Shown here in pieces: positions 17,620-27,002 of a stretch of 64,000 nucleotides of DNA. This DNA is from an uncultured Clostridia bacterium. GTDB taxonomy: Bacteria; Bacillota; Clostridia; Oscillospirales; Ruminococcaceae. A program made the translations under genes and the position numbers. The notes under the pieces are model-generated. The model searched no databases and was not told where the DNA came from. It worked only from the letters and a program-made list of their open reading frames with translations. The stretch is from positions 87,191-151,190 of the forward strand of contig CANQCK010000003.1 in the NCBI GenBank assembly GCA_947589185.1, given 5' to 3'. Each line of letters begins with the position of its first letter. The stretch's first letter is position 1.

Positions 17620-18198
17620 TTAACAGCATTTAACTATCTCGCCCATCTGATCACGAGATGCACCAACTGCATTTGATTCATCAGTATCAATATGCATTGC
17701 TCTTGCGTATGAATCTGATACTCTGCATACTGTATCGCATAAAATTGCGGTTCTGTCAGCAGACTCGATCTTAACGCAAACTACCTGCTTATCCTTAACG
17801 CCAAGCTCTTCAGCGTCGGCAGGAGTAAGGTGAATATGCCTTTTTGCAATAATAACTCCCTCTGAAATTTCGAGCTCTCCGCAAGGGCCTACTATCTTGC
17901 AAGAACCGCTTCCCTTGATGTCTCCCGACTCTCTGACAGGGGCAGCTATTCCTATTGAACGTGCGTCGGTTGCAGAAAGCTCGACCTGAGTTTCAGGTCT
18001 CGTCGGGCCGAGAATTGATACGTTCGGCAACTCCTTCTTAGGTCCTACTATAGTTACCCTCTCCTCACAGGCATACTGTCCCGGTTGAGAAAGATCCTTT
18101 TTCTTTGTAAGAATTGCACCCTTTCCGAAAAGTATTTCAAGAGCTTCCTGTGTTACATGAACGTGTCTTGCAGACGTTTCAACAATGAATTTTGACAT
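17620..18198 (-). CDS. pduL: PduL-type phosphate acyltransferase (phosphotransacetylase)
   Basis: 192 residues made of the two PduL beta-barrel repeats. The zinc-binding histidines are seen in SARHVHVT (near the N-terminus) and AKRHIHLTPADAEELG (about 123). The enzyme interconverts acyl-CoA and acyl phosphate. The N-terminus begins directly with the catalytic domain and lacks the amphipathic peptide that targets PduL into microcompartments, and no shell genes are nearby, so it probably works free in the cytoplasm in acetate formation. GGAGGT precedes the ATG. Confidence 0.92.
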   Translation of the reverse strand: MSKFIVETSARHVHVTQEALEILFGKGAILTKKKDLSQPGQYACEERVTIVGPKKELPNVSILGPTRPETQVELSATDARSIGIAAPVRESGDIKGSGSCKIVGPCGELEISEGVIIAKRHIHLTPADAEELGVKDKQVVCVKIESADRTAILCDTVCRVSDSYARAMHIDTDESNAVGASRDQMGEIVKCC

Positions 18199-18228
18199 TT
18201 CTATACCTCCAAAAAAATTTGTAATATA

Positions 18229-18801
18229 TTACTGTTTTATCATAGAAAACAAATCTTTAACAGCAGAAGTTCCGTAATCAAACTCATCGTGATAATCGTT
18301 TAGGAAGTTACGAAGTTCGTACGGATTGGCATTTAAAATATAAATTACAAGCAAAATCGTTACCGCAACAGACAAACAGCCTATTATAATTCCCGCAACG
18401 GCAAATCCCTTACCCTTTTCTTCTCTTACAATTGTCTGATGAAATCCAACAAGCGAAAGAATTAGACCTACAAATCCGGCTAGTCCTCCGAACAAAACAC
18501 ATCCGCAAGAGGTTATAAATCCGGCGATAGCCATTGGATTAAATCGAGAAGTGTTTCGATTTTGATTGAAATTAGCATTCTGATTTAATCTTTGATTATA
18601 ATTTGGCTGCCCATAATTTGAATTTTGATCAGCATTAATATTTTGCTGCGGATTATTAGAACTTATATCCTGCTGCTGATTGTACGCATCAGGCTCTATG
18701 TAAGATACTCCATTTTCATTTACACTTTTGAGAACTGCCCCGCAATTTCCGCAGAAATTACTGCTGTCGTCATTTTTATTTCCGCATTTTGTACAATACA
18801 T
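18229..18801 (-). CDS. Zinc-ribbon membrane protein with DUF4190-like domain
   Basis: About 190 residues from the ATG at 18801 (MYCTKCGNKNDDSSNFCGNC), chosen since AGGAAGGTGAT lies upstream. The N-terminal zinc ribbon has two CXXC pairs. An Asn/Gln-rich linker (about 45-90) leads to two membrane helices (ITSCGCVLFGGLAGFVGLIL and FAVAGIIIGCLSVAVTILLV) of the DUF4190 type. The short C-terminal tail is acidic. Function unknown; such proteins are common in Firmicutes. It lies 31 bp upstream of pduL on the same strand and may be cotranscribed. Confidence 0.8.
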   Translation of the reverse strand: MYCTKCGNKNDDSSNFCGNCGAVLKSVNENGVSYIEPDAYNQQQDISSNNPQQNINADQNSNYGQPNYNQRLNQNANFNQNRNTSRFNPMAIAGFITSCGCVLFGGLAGFVGLILSLVGFHQTIVREEKGKGFAVAGIIIGCLSVAVTILLVIYILNANPYELRNFLNDYHDEFDYGTSAVKDLFSMIKQ

Positions 18802-18902
18802 TAAAATCACCTTCCTGAATTGAGTGACAATAACAATTTTTCTTTTACATTATACATTAAATTTTCTAATAAGTCAACGAATTTAACAGTATATTAAATG
18901 TA

Positions 18903-18930
18903 TTGACTTAGACCTAATTTATGATATACT
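18903..18930 (+). promoter_or_regulatory. Promoter of the FkbM gene
   Basis: TTGACT, 16-bp spacer, TATACT; predicted start about 18937, giving a leader of about 30 nt. Confidence 0.7.
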
Positions 18931-18968
18931 AAAAAGCGTAATATAAAATAAGATGTAAAGGATCTTTC

Positions 18969-20051
18969 ATGTTAAATATTGAAGAATTATTATCCCTAAA
19001 ATCCTGTTGGGAGAGACTTGAAAAAACTGAGGTCCCCATATTCATATACGGTATGGGCGACGGCTGTTTAAAATTAATAAAAGAGCTTAATAGGCGAAAA
19101 ATCCCTGTTTCCGGTATTTTTGCAAGCGATGAATTTGTAAGAGGACATTCTTTTGAAGGACATCTGGTACACAAACTTTCAGATATAGAGGAAAGTGCTG
19201 AACAAAACGGATATGACTTTATAATTCTTCTTGCTTTTGCGGCAGGTTATCAGGAACTTATCACTAAGATTGACGAGCTTGAAAAAAAGCATTGTCTATT
19301 AATGCCAGATACAGCCGTTGTAGGAGGAGAACCGTTTTTAAAAGAACATATAACAGAACGTATTTCTGATATAAAAAAAGTATATTCAATGCTTGCAGAT
19401 GACAAGTCACGTCAGGTATTTGAAAGCATACTAAAATACAAAATCACAGGCGAACTCAAATATCTTAGAAACTGTACCACTGAAACGGACGAAGCCTTTG
19501 GAAATATAATACGTCTTAGCAGCAGCGAAACATATGTAGATTTGGGTGCTTTTAACGGAGATACGGTTTTAGATTTTGCCAAACGTACAAATTATATCTA
19601 TAAAGAAATATACGCTCTTGAGCCTAACAAGAGAAATTACAAAAAGCTTCTCAGAAACACTGAAAGCATAAAAAACATACACGCTTTTAACTATGCGGCT
19701 TGGAGCGAGAACACAACGCTTATTTTCAACACAGGCGGTGGACGGCAGTCGCAAATATCGCAAAAGGGAATTGAGACCCAAGCCATAAGCGTAGACAGCA
19801 TTCTGAACGGTAAAAAAGCGACCTATATTAAATTCGATGTCGAGGGTGCAGAAAGAGAAGCGATAAAAGGCTGTGTGAAAACTATAAAGGCACATTCTCC
19901 AAAGCTATGCGTTGCAGTTTACCACAGGCTTTTCGATATGTTTGATATTCCCCTGCAAATTGAAAAAATAAATCCGAATTACAAATTCTATTTAAGGCAC
20001 TATCCTTATTACCCTGCGTGGGAAACTAACCTTTTTTGTATAAATTCATAA
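18969..20051 (+). CDS. FkbM-family SAM-dependent methyltransferase
   Basis: 360 residues in two parts. Residues 1-110 form a Rossmann-like nucleotide-binding region (VPIFIYGMGDGCLKLIKELN) of the kind seen in sugar-modifying proteins. Residues 180-350 are the FkbM methyltransferase: ETYVDLGAFNGDTVLDF is the SAM-binding loop, IYALEPNKRNYKKL motif II, and YIKFDVEGAEREAIKG the conserved FkbM block. It probably O-methylates a sugar on a surface glycan; the substrate is unknown. AAAGGATCT precedes the ATG. Confidence 0.85.
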   Translation: MLNIEELLSLKSCWERLEKTEVPIFIYGMGDGCLKLIKELNRRKIPVSGIFASDEFVRGHSFEGHLVHKLSDIEESAEQNGYDFIILLAFAAGYQELITKIDELEKKHCLLMPDTAVVGGEPFLKEHITERISDIKKVYSMLADDKSRQVFESILKYKITGELKYLRNCTTETDEAFGNIIRLSSSETYVDLGAFNGDTVLDFAKRTNYIYKEIYALEPNKRNYKKLLRNTESIKNIHAFNYAAWSENTTLIFNTGGGRQSQISQKGIETQAISVDSILNGKKATYIKFDVEGAEREAIKGCVKTIKAHSPKLCVAVYHRLFDMFDIPLQIEKINPNYKFYLRHYPYYPAWETNLFCINS

Positions 20052-20096
20052 ATTAAAAATGTGTATTAAGCTATTGTATTTTGTGAATTATGCCTA

Positions 20097-20125
20097 TTGA
20101 ATATCCGGCTTTAATATGTTAAAAT
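20097..20125 (+). promoter_or_regulatory. Promoter of the MATE gene leader
   Basis: TTGAAT, 17-bp spacer, TAAAAT. Predicted start about 20132, before the hairpin at 20156, so that hairpin would lie in the 5' leader of the MATE gene. Confidence 0.6.
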
Positions 20126-20155
20126 ATCAATGTTAAATTAAATATGCAAACAGAC

Positions 20156-20211
20156 AACGAGTAATGTTAATCATGTAAATCCAGTTGATTAACTTTACCC
20201 GTTATTTTTTT
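20156..20211 (+). terminator. Intrinsic terminator inside the presumed MATE leader (possible attenuator)
   Basis: AACGAGTAA / TTACCCGTT (one mismatch) stacked on a perfect GTTAATCA / TGATTAAC stem, followed by seven T. Only about 26 bp separate it from the MATE start and no promoter fits in between. It is either an attenuator of the MATE gene or the terminator of the FkbM gene with read-through. Confidence 0.65.
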
Positions 20212-20237
20212 GCAAAAATAAAGAGGGAGACACATTT

Positions 20238-21614
20238 ATGGATAATTCTGAATCAAAAAATATAATGGGTAATGTTCCCGTCCCTAGACTTATGCTCAAA
20301 ATGGGAATACCGATGATTTTATCAATGATTCTGCAAGCAGTATATAATATTGTTGACAGTGCGTTTGTTTCAAATATGCCGTCAGACGGAGAATCAGCAC
20401 TAAATGCTCTGACGCTTGCCTTTCCTTTTCAAATGCTTATGGTAGCCATAAGTATAGGAACAGGCGTTGGTGCAAATGCCCTGCTTTCAAAAAGTCTAGG
20501 TGAAAGAAATAAAGAAAAAGCAAGTAAAACTGCAGGCAATGCAATATTCTGTGCTGCAATAATCTATATTTTCTTTCTTATACTCGGCGTCTTTGGAGTT
20601 CCCGTGTATATAGCAACTCAAACAGCAAACACATTGATTTTCAATATGTCCGTTGACTATTTACGAATTTGCTGTATAATGTCAGTAGGTATAGTCTTCT
20701 TTTCAATTTACGAAAAACTCCTTCAGGCAACTGGACATTCTCTTTATTCAACAATCTCGCAAATAGCAGGAGCAATTACAAATATAATCTTAGATCCCAT
20801 TTTAATTTATGGACTTATAGGTCTTCCTGAAATGGGAGTAAAAGGTGCGGCTTACGCCACTGTGATCGGACAATGCGTTTCATTCTTACTGGCACTGTTA
20901 TTTCATATAAAAGTGAACAAGGATATTTCAAACAGTTTCAAATATATAAAGCCGTCTGCTAAAATTATTGGACAGATATATACCATAGGTCTGCCTGCAA
21001 TTATTGCACAGGCTCTTATGTCGATCATGACATATTCACTCAACATCATTCTAGGAACAATAAGCGAGGCTATGGTAACAGCTTACGGACTGTATTATAA
21101 AATCCAGCAGTTTATTCTATTTGCCGCTTTTGGTCTTCGTGATGCAATTACTCCTATAATTTCGTTCAGTCACGGAATGAAAAATAAATCCCGCATATAT
21201 GACGGAATCAAGTTTGGATTGATTTACACGCTCATCATTATGCTTGCGGGAACTGCCGTTGTAGAAATTTTTGCAGTTCCGTTTTCAGATATATTCGGTC
21301 TGTCTGGTAATACTCAGTCGCTCTGTATAAGTGCAATGAGGATTATTTCTATAAGCTTTATATTTGCAGGGACAAACATAGCGTTTCAAGGGATTTTCCA
21401 GGCTCTGAACGGCGGAGTCGAATCGCTCATAGTATCTGTTTGCCGACAGACGATTTTTGTACTTCCTGTTGCTTGGGCTTTTGCTCAGATTGCAAAAGGC
21501 ACTCCCGATTTATCTTGGCTTGTGTGGACTACTTTTCTCATAGCGGAAATTTTATCTGCTGTTATTTCAACCTTGCTGCTTATAAGGATAAATCAAAAAT
21601 TAAAAAAATTTTAG
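20238..21614 (+). CDS. MATE-family multidrug or metabolite efflux transporter
   Basis: 458 residues, the usual family length, with about twelve membrane helices in two six-helix halves (MLKMGIPMILSMILQAVYNI opens the first, GQIYTIGLPAIIAQALMSIM the second). NorM/DinF-type antiporters export drugs or organic molecules using Na+ or H+. The substrate cannot be told. AGAGGGAG precedes the ATG. The gene is preceded by a hairpin with a T7 run, suggesting regulated transcription elongation. The last 30 residues end in a Lys-rich tail. Confidence 0.92.
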   Translation: MDNSESKNIMGNVPVPRLMLKMGIPMILSMILQAVYNIVDSAFVSNMPSDGESALNALTLAFPFQMLMVAISIGTGVGANALLSKSLGERNKEKASKTAGNAIFCAAIIYIFFLILGVFGVPVYIATQTANTLIFNMSVDYLRICCIMSVGIVFFSIYEKLLQATGHSLYSTISQIAGAITNIILDPILIYGLIGLPEMGVKGAAYATVIGQCVSFLLALLFHIKVNKDISNSFKYIKPSAKIIGQIYTIGLPAIIAQALMSIMTYSLNIILGTISEAMVTAYGLYYKIQQFILFAAFGLRDAITPIISFSHGMKNKSRIYDGIKFGLIYTLIIMLAGTAVVEIFAVPFSDIFGLSGNTQSLCISAMRIISISFIFAGTNIAFQGIFQALNGGVESLIVSVCRQTIFVLPVAWAFAQIAKGTPDLSWLVWTTFLIAEILSAVISTLLLIRINQKLKKF

Positions 21615-21638
21615 TTGATATTTAATAACTAATAAACT

Positions 21639-21674
21639 GCCGCCCGACTTATCTCAATGATAGGCACGAGCGGC
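21639..21674. terminator. Convergent terminator between the MATE and C39-like genes
   Basis: GCCGCCCG / CGAGCGGC with one mismatch. The T-runs are short on both sides (TTTAATTA on plus, TTTATTAG on minus), so strength is uncertain. Confidence 0.55.
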
Positions 21675-21679
21675 TTTAA

Positions 21680-22945
21680 TTATTCTAAAACCAAAATTGT
21701 ATTAGGCTCTGAAAATTTTCTGCTTATTGAACTGTTTAACAGGCTTGATGAAACTGACAGTATGCTTCTTCCTCCGCAAAAATTATAATAGGGATCAGCA
21801 TAGTAAAAATACAGCTTTCCGCCGATTTTCTTATATCCGCAGACCACAACAAAATGTGCTGCTCCGCTGTCTGGCATTATGCCTCCGCTGTATTTTACAA
21901 GTATTAGACATCTCTTTCCCGAATCAATTTGCTTTTTAATTATCTTTGACGGCTTTACAGAACTTTTATATAAATTCTTTGCAGTATAGCCGAAACAATT
22001 TATAAGCTTTATCAGTTTTGGAGATGTCATTCCTCCGCCGTTTTTAGTCACCGAGCCCTGATCTTCAAGATGTTTTCTTTTTGCTGTTCTCACTAATTCA
22101 TCTTTTTGAACATCAGCTTTCTTTTCAGAATTAAGCAGAATAGTAGCAGTAGCAGGTCCGCACGCCGACCACCCTCTGTAGCTTCCGTATATTTGCGATA
22201 CGGCAGACGTCGGGAGAACTTTTGCACTTTTTACTGTCTTAACTTTTGATTTTTTCACAAGATATGTACCATAGTTATAATCTATTATTATGTAGCCCTT
22301 ATATTTTCCGCTTTCATATCCAGTATAATACCCCGAAACGTTCCGCCTCTTTACTTTCTTTTTCCTGTCAAAAAGACTTGCATTACTAAGACTGTACAGC
22401 TTGGTCTGATTTATCTTAAAATCCCTGATTTCAGAAAAATAACTGTAATCCGTTCCGTAAGGCGTTTTGACTATGGCTCTGACACGAACTGAATATGTAT
22501 TGCAGTTTTCAAGATTTTTTATGGTAAACTTTGTGGACGAAGTTGTTTTGATTTTCTTCCACTTACTGTTTTTATAGAGAAAAATCTCGTATTTCTTTGC
22601 ATTTTGCAGCTTTTGCCACTTGACTTTTGCGTTCAGCTTTTTAACTTTAACAGTCTTTAACTTAACGCTTTGCCGTTTATAAACCGTCGCCGTAGCAGTT
22701 GTTGCTTTTGTATCGGTAACATACGCAGCAGTCGGCGTCTCGGTCGCATCGGCTGCAGGAATGTCCGTTTCAGATGTGTTATTTTCACTGGTGACATCGC
22801 TTATGTCTGACAGTTCTGTTTCAGCGGTAACCGCTGTAGTTGGTTCTTCAGCAAATACTGAATTTTCGCTTGATAAAAGAAAAACCGAAAAAGCAATTCC
22901 CGTCACGGCAAACAAATAAATCGAAATCTTCTTTATACAGGTCAT
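21680..22945 (-). CDS. Secreted C39-like cysteine peptidase with fibronectin type III domain
   Basis: 421 residues. Signal peptide (about 1-32, ending SVFA), then a Thr/Glu-rich linker to 90. A fibronectin type III-like domain (about 95-180; VKWQKLQNAKKYEIF, CNTYSVRVRA) leads to a Peptidase_C39_2 domain: catalytic Cys in GWSACGPATATILLN, His in GAAHFVVVCGY and Asp in YYADPYY. Such proteins are exported hydrolases of unknown substrate, probably peptides or wall crosslinks. GGAGG lies upstream of the ATG. It converges on the MATE gene. Confidence 0.85.
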   Translation of the reverse strand: MTCIKKISIYLFAVTGIAFSVFLLSSENSVFAEEPTTAVTAETELSDISDVTSENNTSETDIPAADATETPTAAYVTDTKATTATATVYKRQSVKLKTVKVKKLNAKVKWQKLQNAKKYEIFLYKNSKWKKIKTTSSTKFTIKNLENCNTYSVRVRAIVKTPYGTDYSYFSEIRDFKINQTKLYSLSNASLFDRKKKVKRRNVSGYYTGYESGKYKGYIIIDYNYGTYLVKKSKVKTVKSAKVLPTSAVSQIYGSYRGWSACGPATATILLNSEKKADVQKDELVRTAKRKHLEDQGSVTKNGGGMTSPKLIKLINCFGYTAKNLYKSSVKPSKIIKKQIDSGKRCLILVKYSGGIMPDSGAAHFVVVCGYKKIGGKLYFYYADPYYNFCGGRSILSVSSSLLNSSISRKFSEPNTILVLE

Positions 22946-23048
22946 AAGAGCCTCCGAATATATACTTAATGTTATTACGTAAGATTATTTGACTTTTTAA
23001 TCAATACGTTAACATTATACAATATATATACAGATTTTTCAACAAATT

Positions 23049-24899
23049 CTATGTGGCAATACCTGCAAACTGATTCTGATATAAATTGTAATAACAGCCT
23101 TTTTTCTCTAGAAGCTCTTCGTGATTTCCCTGCTCTACAACCCTTCCGTCGTTGATAACTATGATTTTGTCTGCGTCTATTATGGTAGAAAGTCTGTGTG
23201 CAATTATAAGACTTGTTCGGTTTTTCATCAAAGCAACCATAGCCGATTGTATATGCATCTCTGTTCTGGTGTCAACTGAGGATGTCGCCTCATCGAGAAT
23301 CAAGATCTTAGGGTCGGCAAGAACTGCACGGGCAATAGCTAAAAGCTGTCTCTGACCCTGAGAAAGATTTGAGCCGCTTTCAGATAATACAGTGTCATAA
23401 CCATCCGGAAGCCTGTTTATAAATCTGTCTGCGTTTGCAGTTTTTGCAGCACTTTCTATTTCAGATAATTTCGCCTGAGGCTTTGCATAAGCAATGTTTG
23501 CCCGTATAGTGTCTGAAAACAAAACAGTGTCCTGCAAAACGATTCCTATGGTTTCACGGAGCTTATCCTTAGAAATATCTTTTATGTTTATACCGTCTAT
23601 CTCTATCTCGCCCGAATCAATATCATAAAATCTTGTGAGAAGATTTACAACAGTAGTCTTACCCGAGCCTGTTGCCCCGACAATTGCAATTTTCTGTCCG
23701 CTTTTTATTTCAATGTTAAAGCCCTTTAAAACAGGCTTATCAGGAACATAGCTGAAGTTTATATTCTTAAAGCTGATATTTCCCGAAACTTCATCAGGAA
23801 TAAAATCACAGTTGTTTTCTTTATCGTCCTTTTCGGAGATTTCATCCATAACAGTAAAAATTCTTTCGCCTCCGGCAACAGCCGTTTGTATCTGTGCATA
23901 TTGGTTTGCAATTTCATTTATAGGTCTTGAAAATTGCTTTGAGTAAAGAATAAACGCCTGAATTGTTCCTATAGTTATGAATCCCTTTAATGCAAAATAC
24001 CCTCCGAAGCCTGCTATTAGAACAAAGCCTATGTTTGAAACTATATTCATAAGGGGACCCATTGAGCCTCCGCATATCTGTGCTTTAACACCGGTCTTTC
24101 TCAGGCTGTCGCTCATTTTATTGAACTCATCTATAGCATCCTTTTCTTTAGAATACGATACGACCGTTTTATATCCAACGACCATTTCTTCAATATGCCC
24201 GTCCAGCTTGCCTAGCAAAATCTGCTGACGTGTAAAATACTTCCTCATAAATTTTGTCATTATCGATGTAAACAAAACGGTCAGAATAATTGTCGAGATG
24301 CTTATTAAAGTCAGCACAGGCGAGTAGTAAAGCATTATTATAAGCGAGCCTATAATTGTAAGAACTCCCGAAAACAGCGAGCCGATCGACTGCGAAATGC
24401 AGTTTGATATGTTCTCGACATCGTTGGTCATTCTGCTCATCAAATCGCCGTGATTATGGGTGTCTATGTATCTTATCGGGAGAGTTACTATTTTTCTGAA
24501 CAAATCGGTTCTCATAATCTTTACGGTGGTTTGAGACAGCTTTGCTGAAAACCAACCCTGAAAATAAGTTATCAGCGACGTCAGAATATAAACTCCGCCC
24601 AGAATAATCAAGTATTTAACTAAATTTTTATAATCAACACCGCTTGTCAGACCGATAGTGTCTATCGCCTTTTGCTGAAGCGACGGGGCAATTAAGTTCA
24701 AAATGGTAATAGCAAGCATAACCGCCAAAAGTATAAAGAAAATATATCTGTTTTTGCCCATATAAGAAAGTATACGTTTTAGTGTTCCTAAAACATCCTT
24801 AGGCTTTTCATGAACTAATACAGGACCTCTCGGACCTTTGCCAAGCGGTCTGGGAGAATTGTTCACAGGTGGGGTAGGTCTTTTTTGCTGTTCTGCCAT
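23049..24899 (-). CDS. Heterodimeric ABC exporter, subunit with the functional catalytic residues
   Basis: 616 residues: an N-terminal Pro-rich extension of about 45, a six-helix type-1 exporter membrane domain to about 350, then the ATPase. Walker A is GATGSGKTT, the Walker B end ILILDEATSSVD keeps the catalytic Glu and the H-loop LIIAHRLST keeps the His. The signature is non-canonical, LSQGQ. This complements the partner at 24899, whose signature is canonical but whose Walker B and H-loop are degenerate. The start overlaps the partner's stop (TAATG), so the two are translationally coupled. Substrate unknown; family members export drugs, lipids or peptides. Confidence 0.92.
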   Translation of the reverse strand: MAEQQKRPTPPVNNSPRPLGKGPRGPVLVHEKPKDVLGTLKRILSYMGKNRYIFFILLAVMLAITILNLIAPSLQQKAIDTIGLTSGVDYKNLVKYLIILGGVYILTSLITYFQGWFSAKLSQTTVKIMRTDLFRKIVTLPIRYIDTHNHGDLMSRMTNDVENISNCISQSIGSLFSGVLTIIGSLIIMLYYSPVLTLISISTIILTVLFTSIMTKFMRKYFTRQQILLGKLDGHIEEMVVGYKTVVSYSKEKDAIDEFNKMSDSLRKTGVKAQICGGSMGPLMNIVSNIGFVLIAGFGGYFALKGFITIGTIQAFILYSKQFSRPINEIANQYAQIQTAVAGGERIFTVMDEISEKDDKENNCDFIPDEVSGNISFKNINFSYVPDKPVLKGFNIEIKSGQKIAIVGATGSGKTTVVNLLTRFYDIDSGEIEIDGINIKDISKDKLRETIGIVLQDTVLFSDTIRANIAYAKPQAKLSEIESAAKTANADRFINRLPDGYDTVLSESGSNLSQGQRQLLAIARAVLADPKILILDEATSSVDTRTEMHIQSAMVALMKNRTSLIIAHRLSTIIDADKIIVINDGRVVEQGNHEELLEKKGCYYNLYQNQFAGIAT

Positions 24900-26629
24900 T
24901 AAAGATCACCCTCCCCGCCGTTTTTCATCTGAGAATTGTAAATATCTCTGTATACCTCGCTTGTTTTCAAAAGCTCCTCGTGCGTTCCCAATGCACAGAG
25001 ACTTCCGTGCTCTAATACCGCTATTCTGTCACAGTTCATAACAGACGCTATTCTCTGGGCAATTTTTATAACGGTTATGTCTTTTAAGTTCTCATCCAAA
25101 GCACTTTGAAGTCTTGATTCAGTTCCCAAATCAAGAGCAGATGTACTGTCGTCGAAAATCAATATCTCAGGCTTTTTCAGAATAGACCTTGCTATAGACA
25201 GACGCTGCTTCTGACCGCCTGAAAGAGACGCTCCCTTTTCTGCAATATAGCCGTCATACCCCGCAGGCATTAATGAAACAAACTCGTCAGCCTGTGCGAT
25301 CTTTGCCGCTTTTTCTATGTCAGTCTTTGAAGCATATTTGTCTCCCCAAGCAATATTATCATATACAGTACCTGAGAACAGCTCACTTTTCTGAAGCACC
25401 ATTCCTATCTTTTTTCTAAGACAGTCTAAATCATATTCTTTGACATTGACGCCGTCAACCAAAACCTCTCCCTCGTCTGCGTCGTAAAATCTTGGTATCA
25501 GGTTTATGAGTGACGATTTGCCTGAGCCGGTCGCTCCCAGAACCGCAAAATTTTCTCCGGGTTTTATATCCACAGTCAGATTTTTGATTACAGGCTCTCC
25601 GTTAGTGCCAGGATACTTAAAGCTGACATTCTTAAAGCTAACTGCTCCGCCTTTACTGTTGCCGGAAACATAGCTTCCCGATTTTATTACAGGCTCAATA
25701 TAAAGAACCTCGCATATTCTTTTCCCTGATGCGTGAGCTCTCGATATTGACTGGAACATCATACTTATCATCATAATTCCCATCAGTATCTGATTTATAT
25801 ATGTAAGCGCCGCCATTATCTGACCGACCTTCATTTCGCCTGCCTCGACCTGAAATCCTCCTATGAGTATGATAGCAATAACAGAAAGGTTCATAACTAT
25901 CATCAGCAGAGGATTTAAAATAGACATTATCTTCTGAACCTTCAAATTGGTCTGCATAAGATCGACATTTGCTTTGTCAAATCTCTCAGATTCATGCTCT
26001 TCACGAACAAATGCCTTTACAACTCTTGCTCCTGCTACGTTCTCCTGTACGACCGAGTTTACTTTATCCAGCTTTTTCTGAACGATACTGTATATCGGCG
26101 TAGCTTTTTTAATTAGTATCATAATCAATACCATTTCAACAGGAAGTGCACATACTAAAACCAAACCGAAATTTATATCAAGAGATAACATCATTATAAT
26201 TCCGCCGACAAATAAAATACTGTCACGCACTAACATTCTAAGAGCAAAATCTACAAACTGCTGAACCTGAGTTATATCGTTTGTAAGTCTGGTAACAAGC
26301 GAGCCTGTTGTAAACTTATCAGTTTGCTCAAAGGAAAGTCCCATAACTCTTTTAAAAGTATCGTTTCTCAAATCCCTGGCAAAGCCCTGAGAAGCCATTC
26401 CCGAAAATGCCGCCGAACCTACTCCGCACATTCCGCCGAAACATATCAACAGCATCATCATTATCCCTGTATGAATAATAAGCTCCATATTTCCGCCGAC
26501 AACGCCCTCGTCAACTATTTTCGCCATAAGTCTCGGCTGTGATAAGTCGACCAACACCTCGCCCACCATAGACAATGGCGTAAGCAGAGTAAACAGCCAA
26601 TATGGCTTTAAGTATTTAGCCAATTTCAT
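24899..26629 (-). CDS. Heterodimeric ABC exporter, degenerate-site subunit
   Basis: 576 residues with the same layout. Walker A GATGSGKSS and signature LSGGQKQRLSIARS are canonical, but Walker B ends ILIFDDSTSALD (Asp for the catalytic Glu) and the H-loop has Gln (VIKIAQRIAS). Only one ATP site of the dimer can then be fully active, as in TM287/288-type exporters. First gene of the pair, with its own promoter and ATAAGGAG upstream of the ATG. Confidence 0.92.
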   Translation of the reverse strand: MKLAKYLKPYWLFTLLTPLSMVGEVLVDLSQPRLMAKIVDEGVVGGNMELIIHTGIMMMLLICFGGMCGVGSAAFSGMASQGFARDLRNDTFKRVMGLSFEQTDKFTTGSLVTRLTNDITQVQQFVDFALRMLVRDSILFVGGIIMMLSLDINFGLVLVCALPVEMVLIMILIKKATPIYSIVQKKLDKVNSVVQENVAGARVVKAFVREEHESERFDKANVDLMQTNLKVQKIMSILNPLLMIVMNLSVIAIILIGGFQVEAGEMKVGQIMAALTYINQILMGIMMISMMFQSISRAHASGKRICEVLYIEPVIKSGSYVSGNSKGGAVSFKNVSFKYPGTNGEPVIKNLTVDIKPGENFAVLGATGSGKSSLINLIPRFYDADEGEVLVDGVNVKEYDLDCLRKKIGMVLQKSELFSGTVYDNIAWGDKYASKTDIEKAAKIAQADEFVSLMPAGYDGYIAEKGASLSGGQKQRLSIARSILKKPEILIFDDSTSALDLGTESRLQSALDENLKDITVIKIAQRIASVMNCDRIAVLEHGSLCALGTHEELLKTSEVYRDIYNSQMKNGGEGDL

Positions 26630-26672
26630 TTCTATATCATTTCTCCTTATTCCAATTAACTGCTCTTACTAG

Positions 26673-26702
26673 ATTTTATCACATATATTTTTAAAAGGTC
26701 AA
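26673..26702 (-). promoter_or_regulatory. Promoter of the ABC exporter operon
   Basis: TTGACC (26702-26697), 18-bp spacer, TAAAAT (26678-26673) on the minus strand. It lies only 16 bp from the edge of the repeat that flanks element E2. Confidence 0.65.
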
Positions 26703-26717
26703 GAGCTTATAATTAAA

Positions 26718-26745
26718 AGGGTAACTTTTTTAATAGTTACCCTTA
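26718..26745 (-). repeat. Direct repeat flanking element E2, distal copy: terminator hairpin with U-tract
   Basis: 28 bp matching 27003-27030 at 26 positions. It is a hairpin (AAGGGTAACT / AGTTACCCTT, perfect 10-bp stem) that on the minus strand runs into TTTTAATT, i.e. the working lysA terminator beyond E2. Confidence 0.8.
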
Positions 26746-27002
26746 GGGTGTATATAAAGTCTTTTTTAGGGGAAGCCCTCTCTTGTAGGGCTTCCCTCTT
26801 TTAAAATAATCCGCTAGACTATTTTTTAGCTAAAACTGCTTTGCAGTTTTAGGTTACACCCTCTTTCGAAACGCTCTACGGATAATGAGTATTTCGCCGA
26901 CTGCGGTCGGCGACAGGGCTCCGCCCTTGACCCGCAAGCCTTTTGAAAAAGGCTTGACCGAAAACTTTTAGTCAATTATGCAAAACTTTTTTCAACCGAC
27001 TG
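26746..27002 (+). mobile_element. Structured dispersed element, copy E2
   Basis: A 257-bp non-coding element between two copies of the lysA terminator hairpin. Order on the plus strand: GGGTGTATATAAAG, H1 (GGGAAGCCCT / AGGGCTTCCC, 26769-26796), H2 (AAAATAATC / GACTATTTT with one mismatch), an extra hairpin of its own (AAAACTGC / GCAGTTTT, 26831-26851), H3 (CGCCGAC / GTCGGCG), the conserved block CGACAGGGCTCCGCCCTTGA (26910-26933), H5 (AAGCCTTTT / AAAAAGGCTT) and the end GGCTTGACCGAAAACTTTTA (26951-26970). It is shorter than E1 because the middle lacks about 110 bp. Confidence 0.75.

Noticed and set aside
17620..18198. Bacterial microcompartment locus around pduL
   Set aside because: No shell-protein genes nearby and no encapsulation peptide on PduL.
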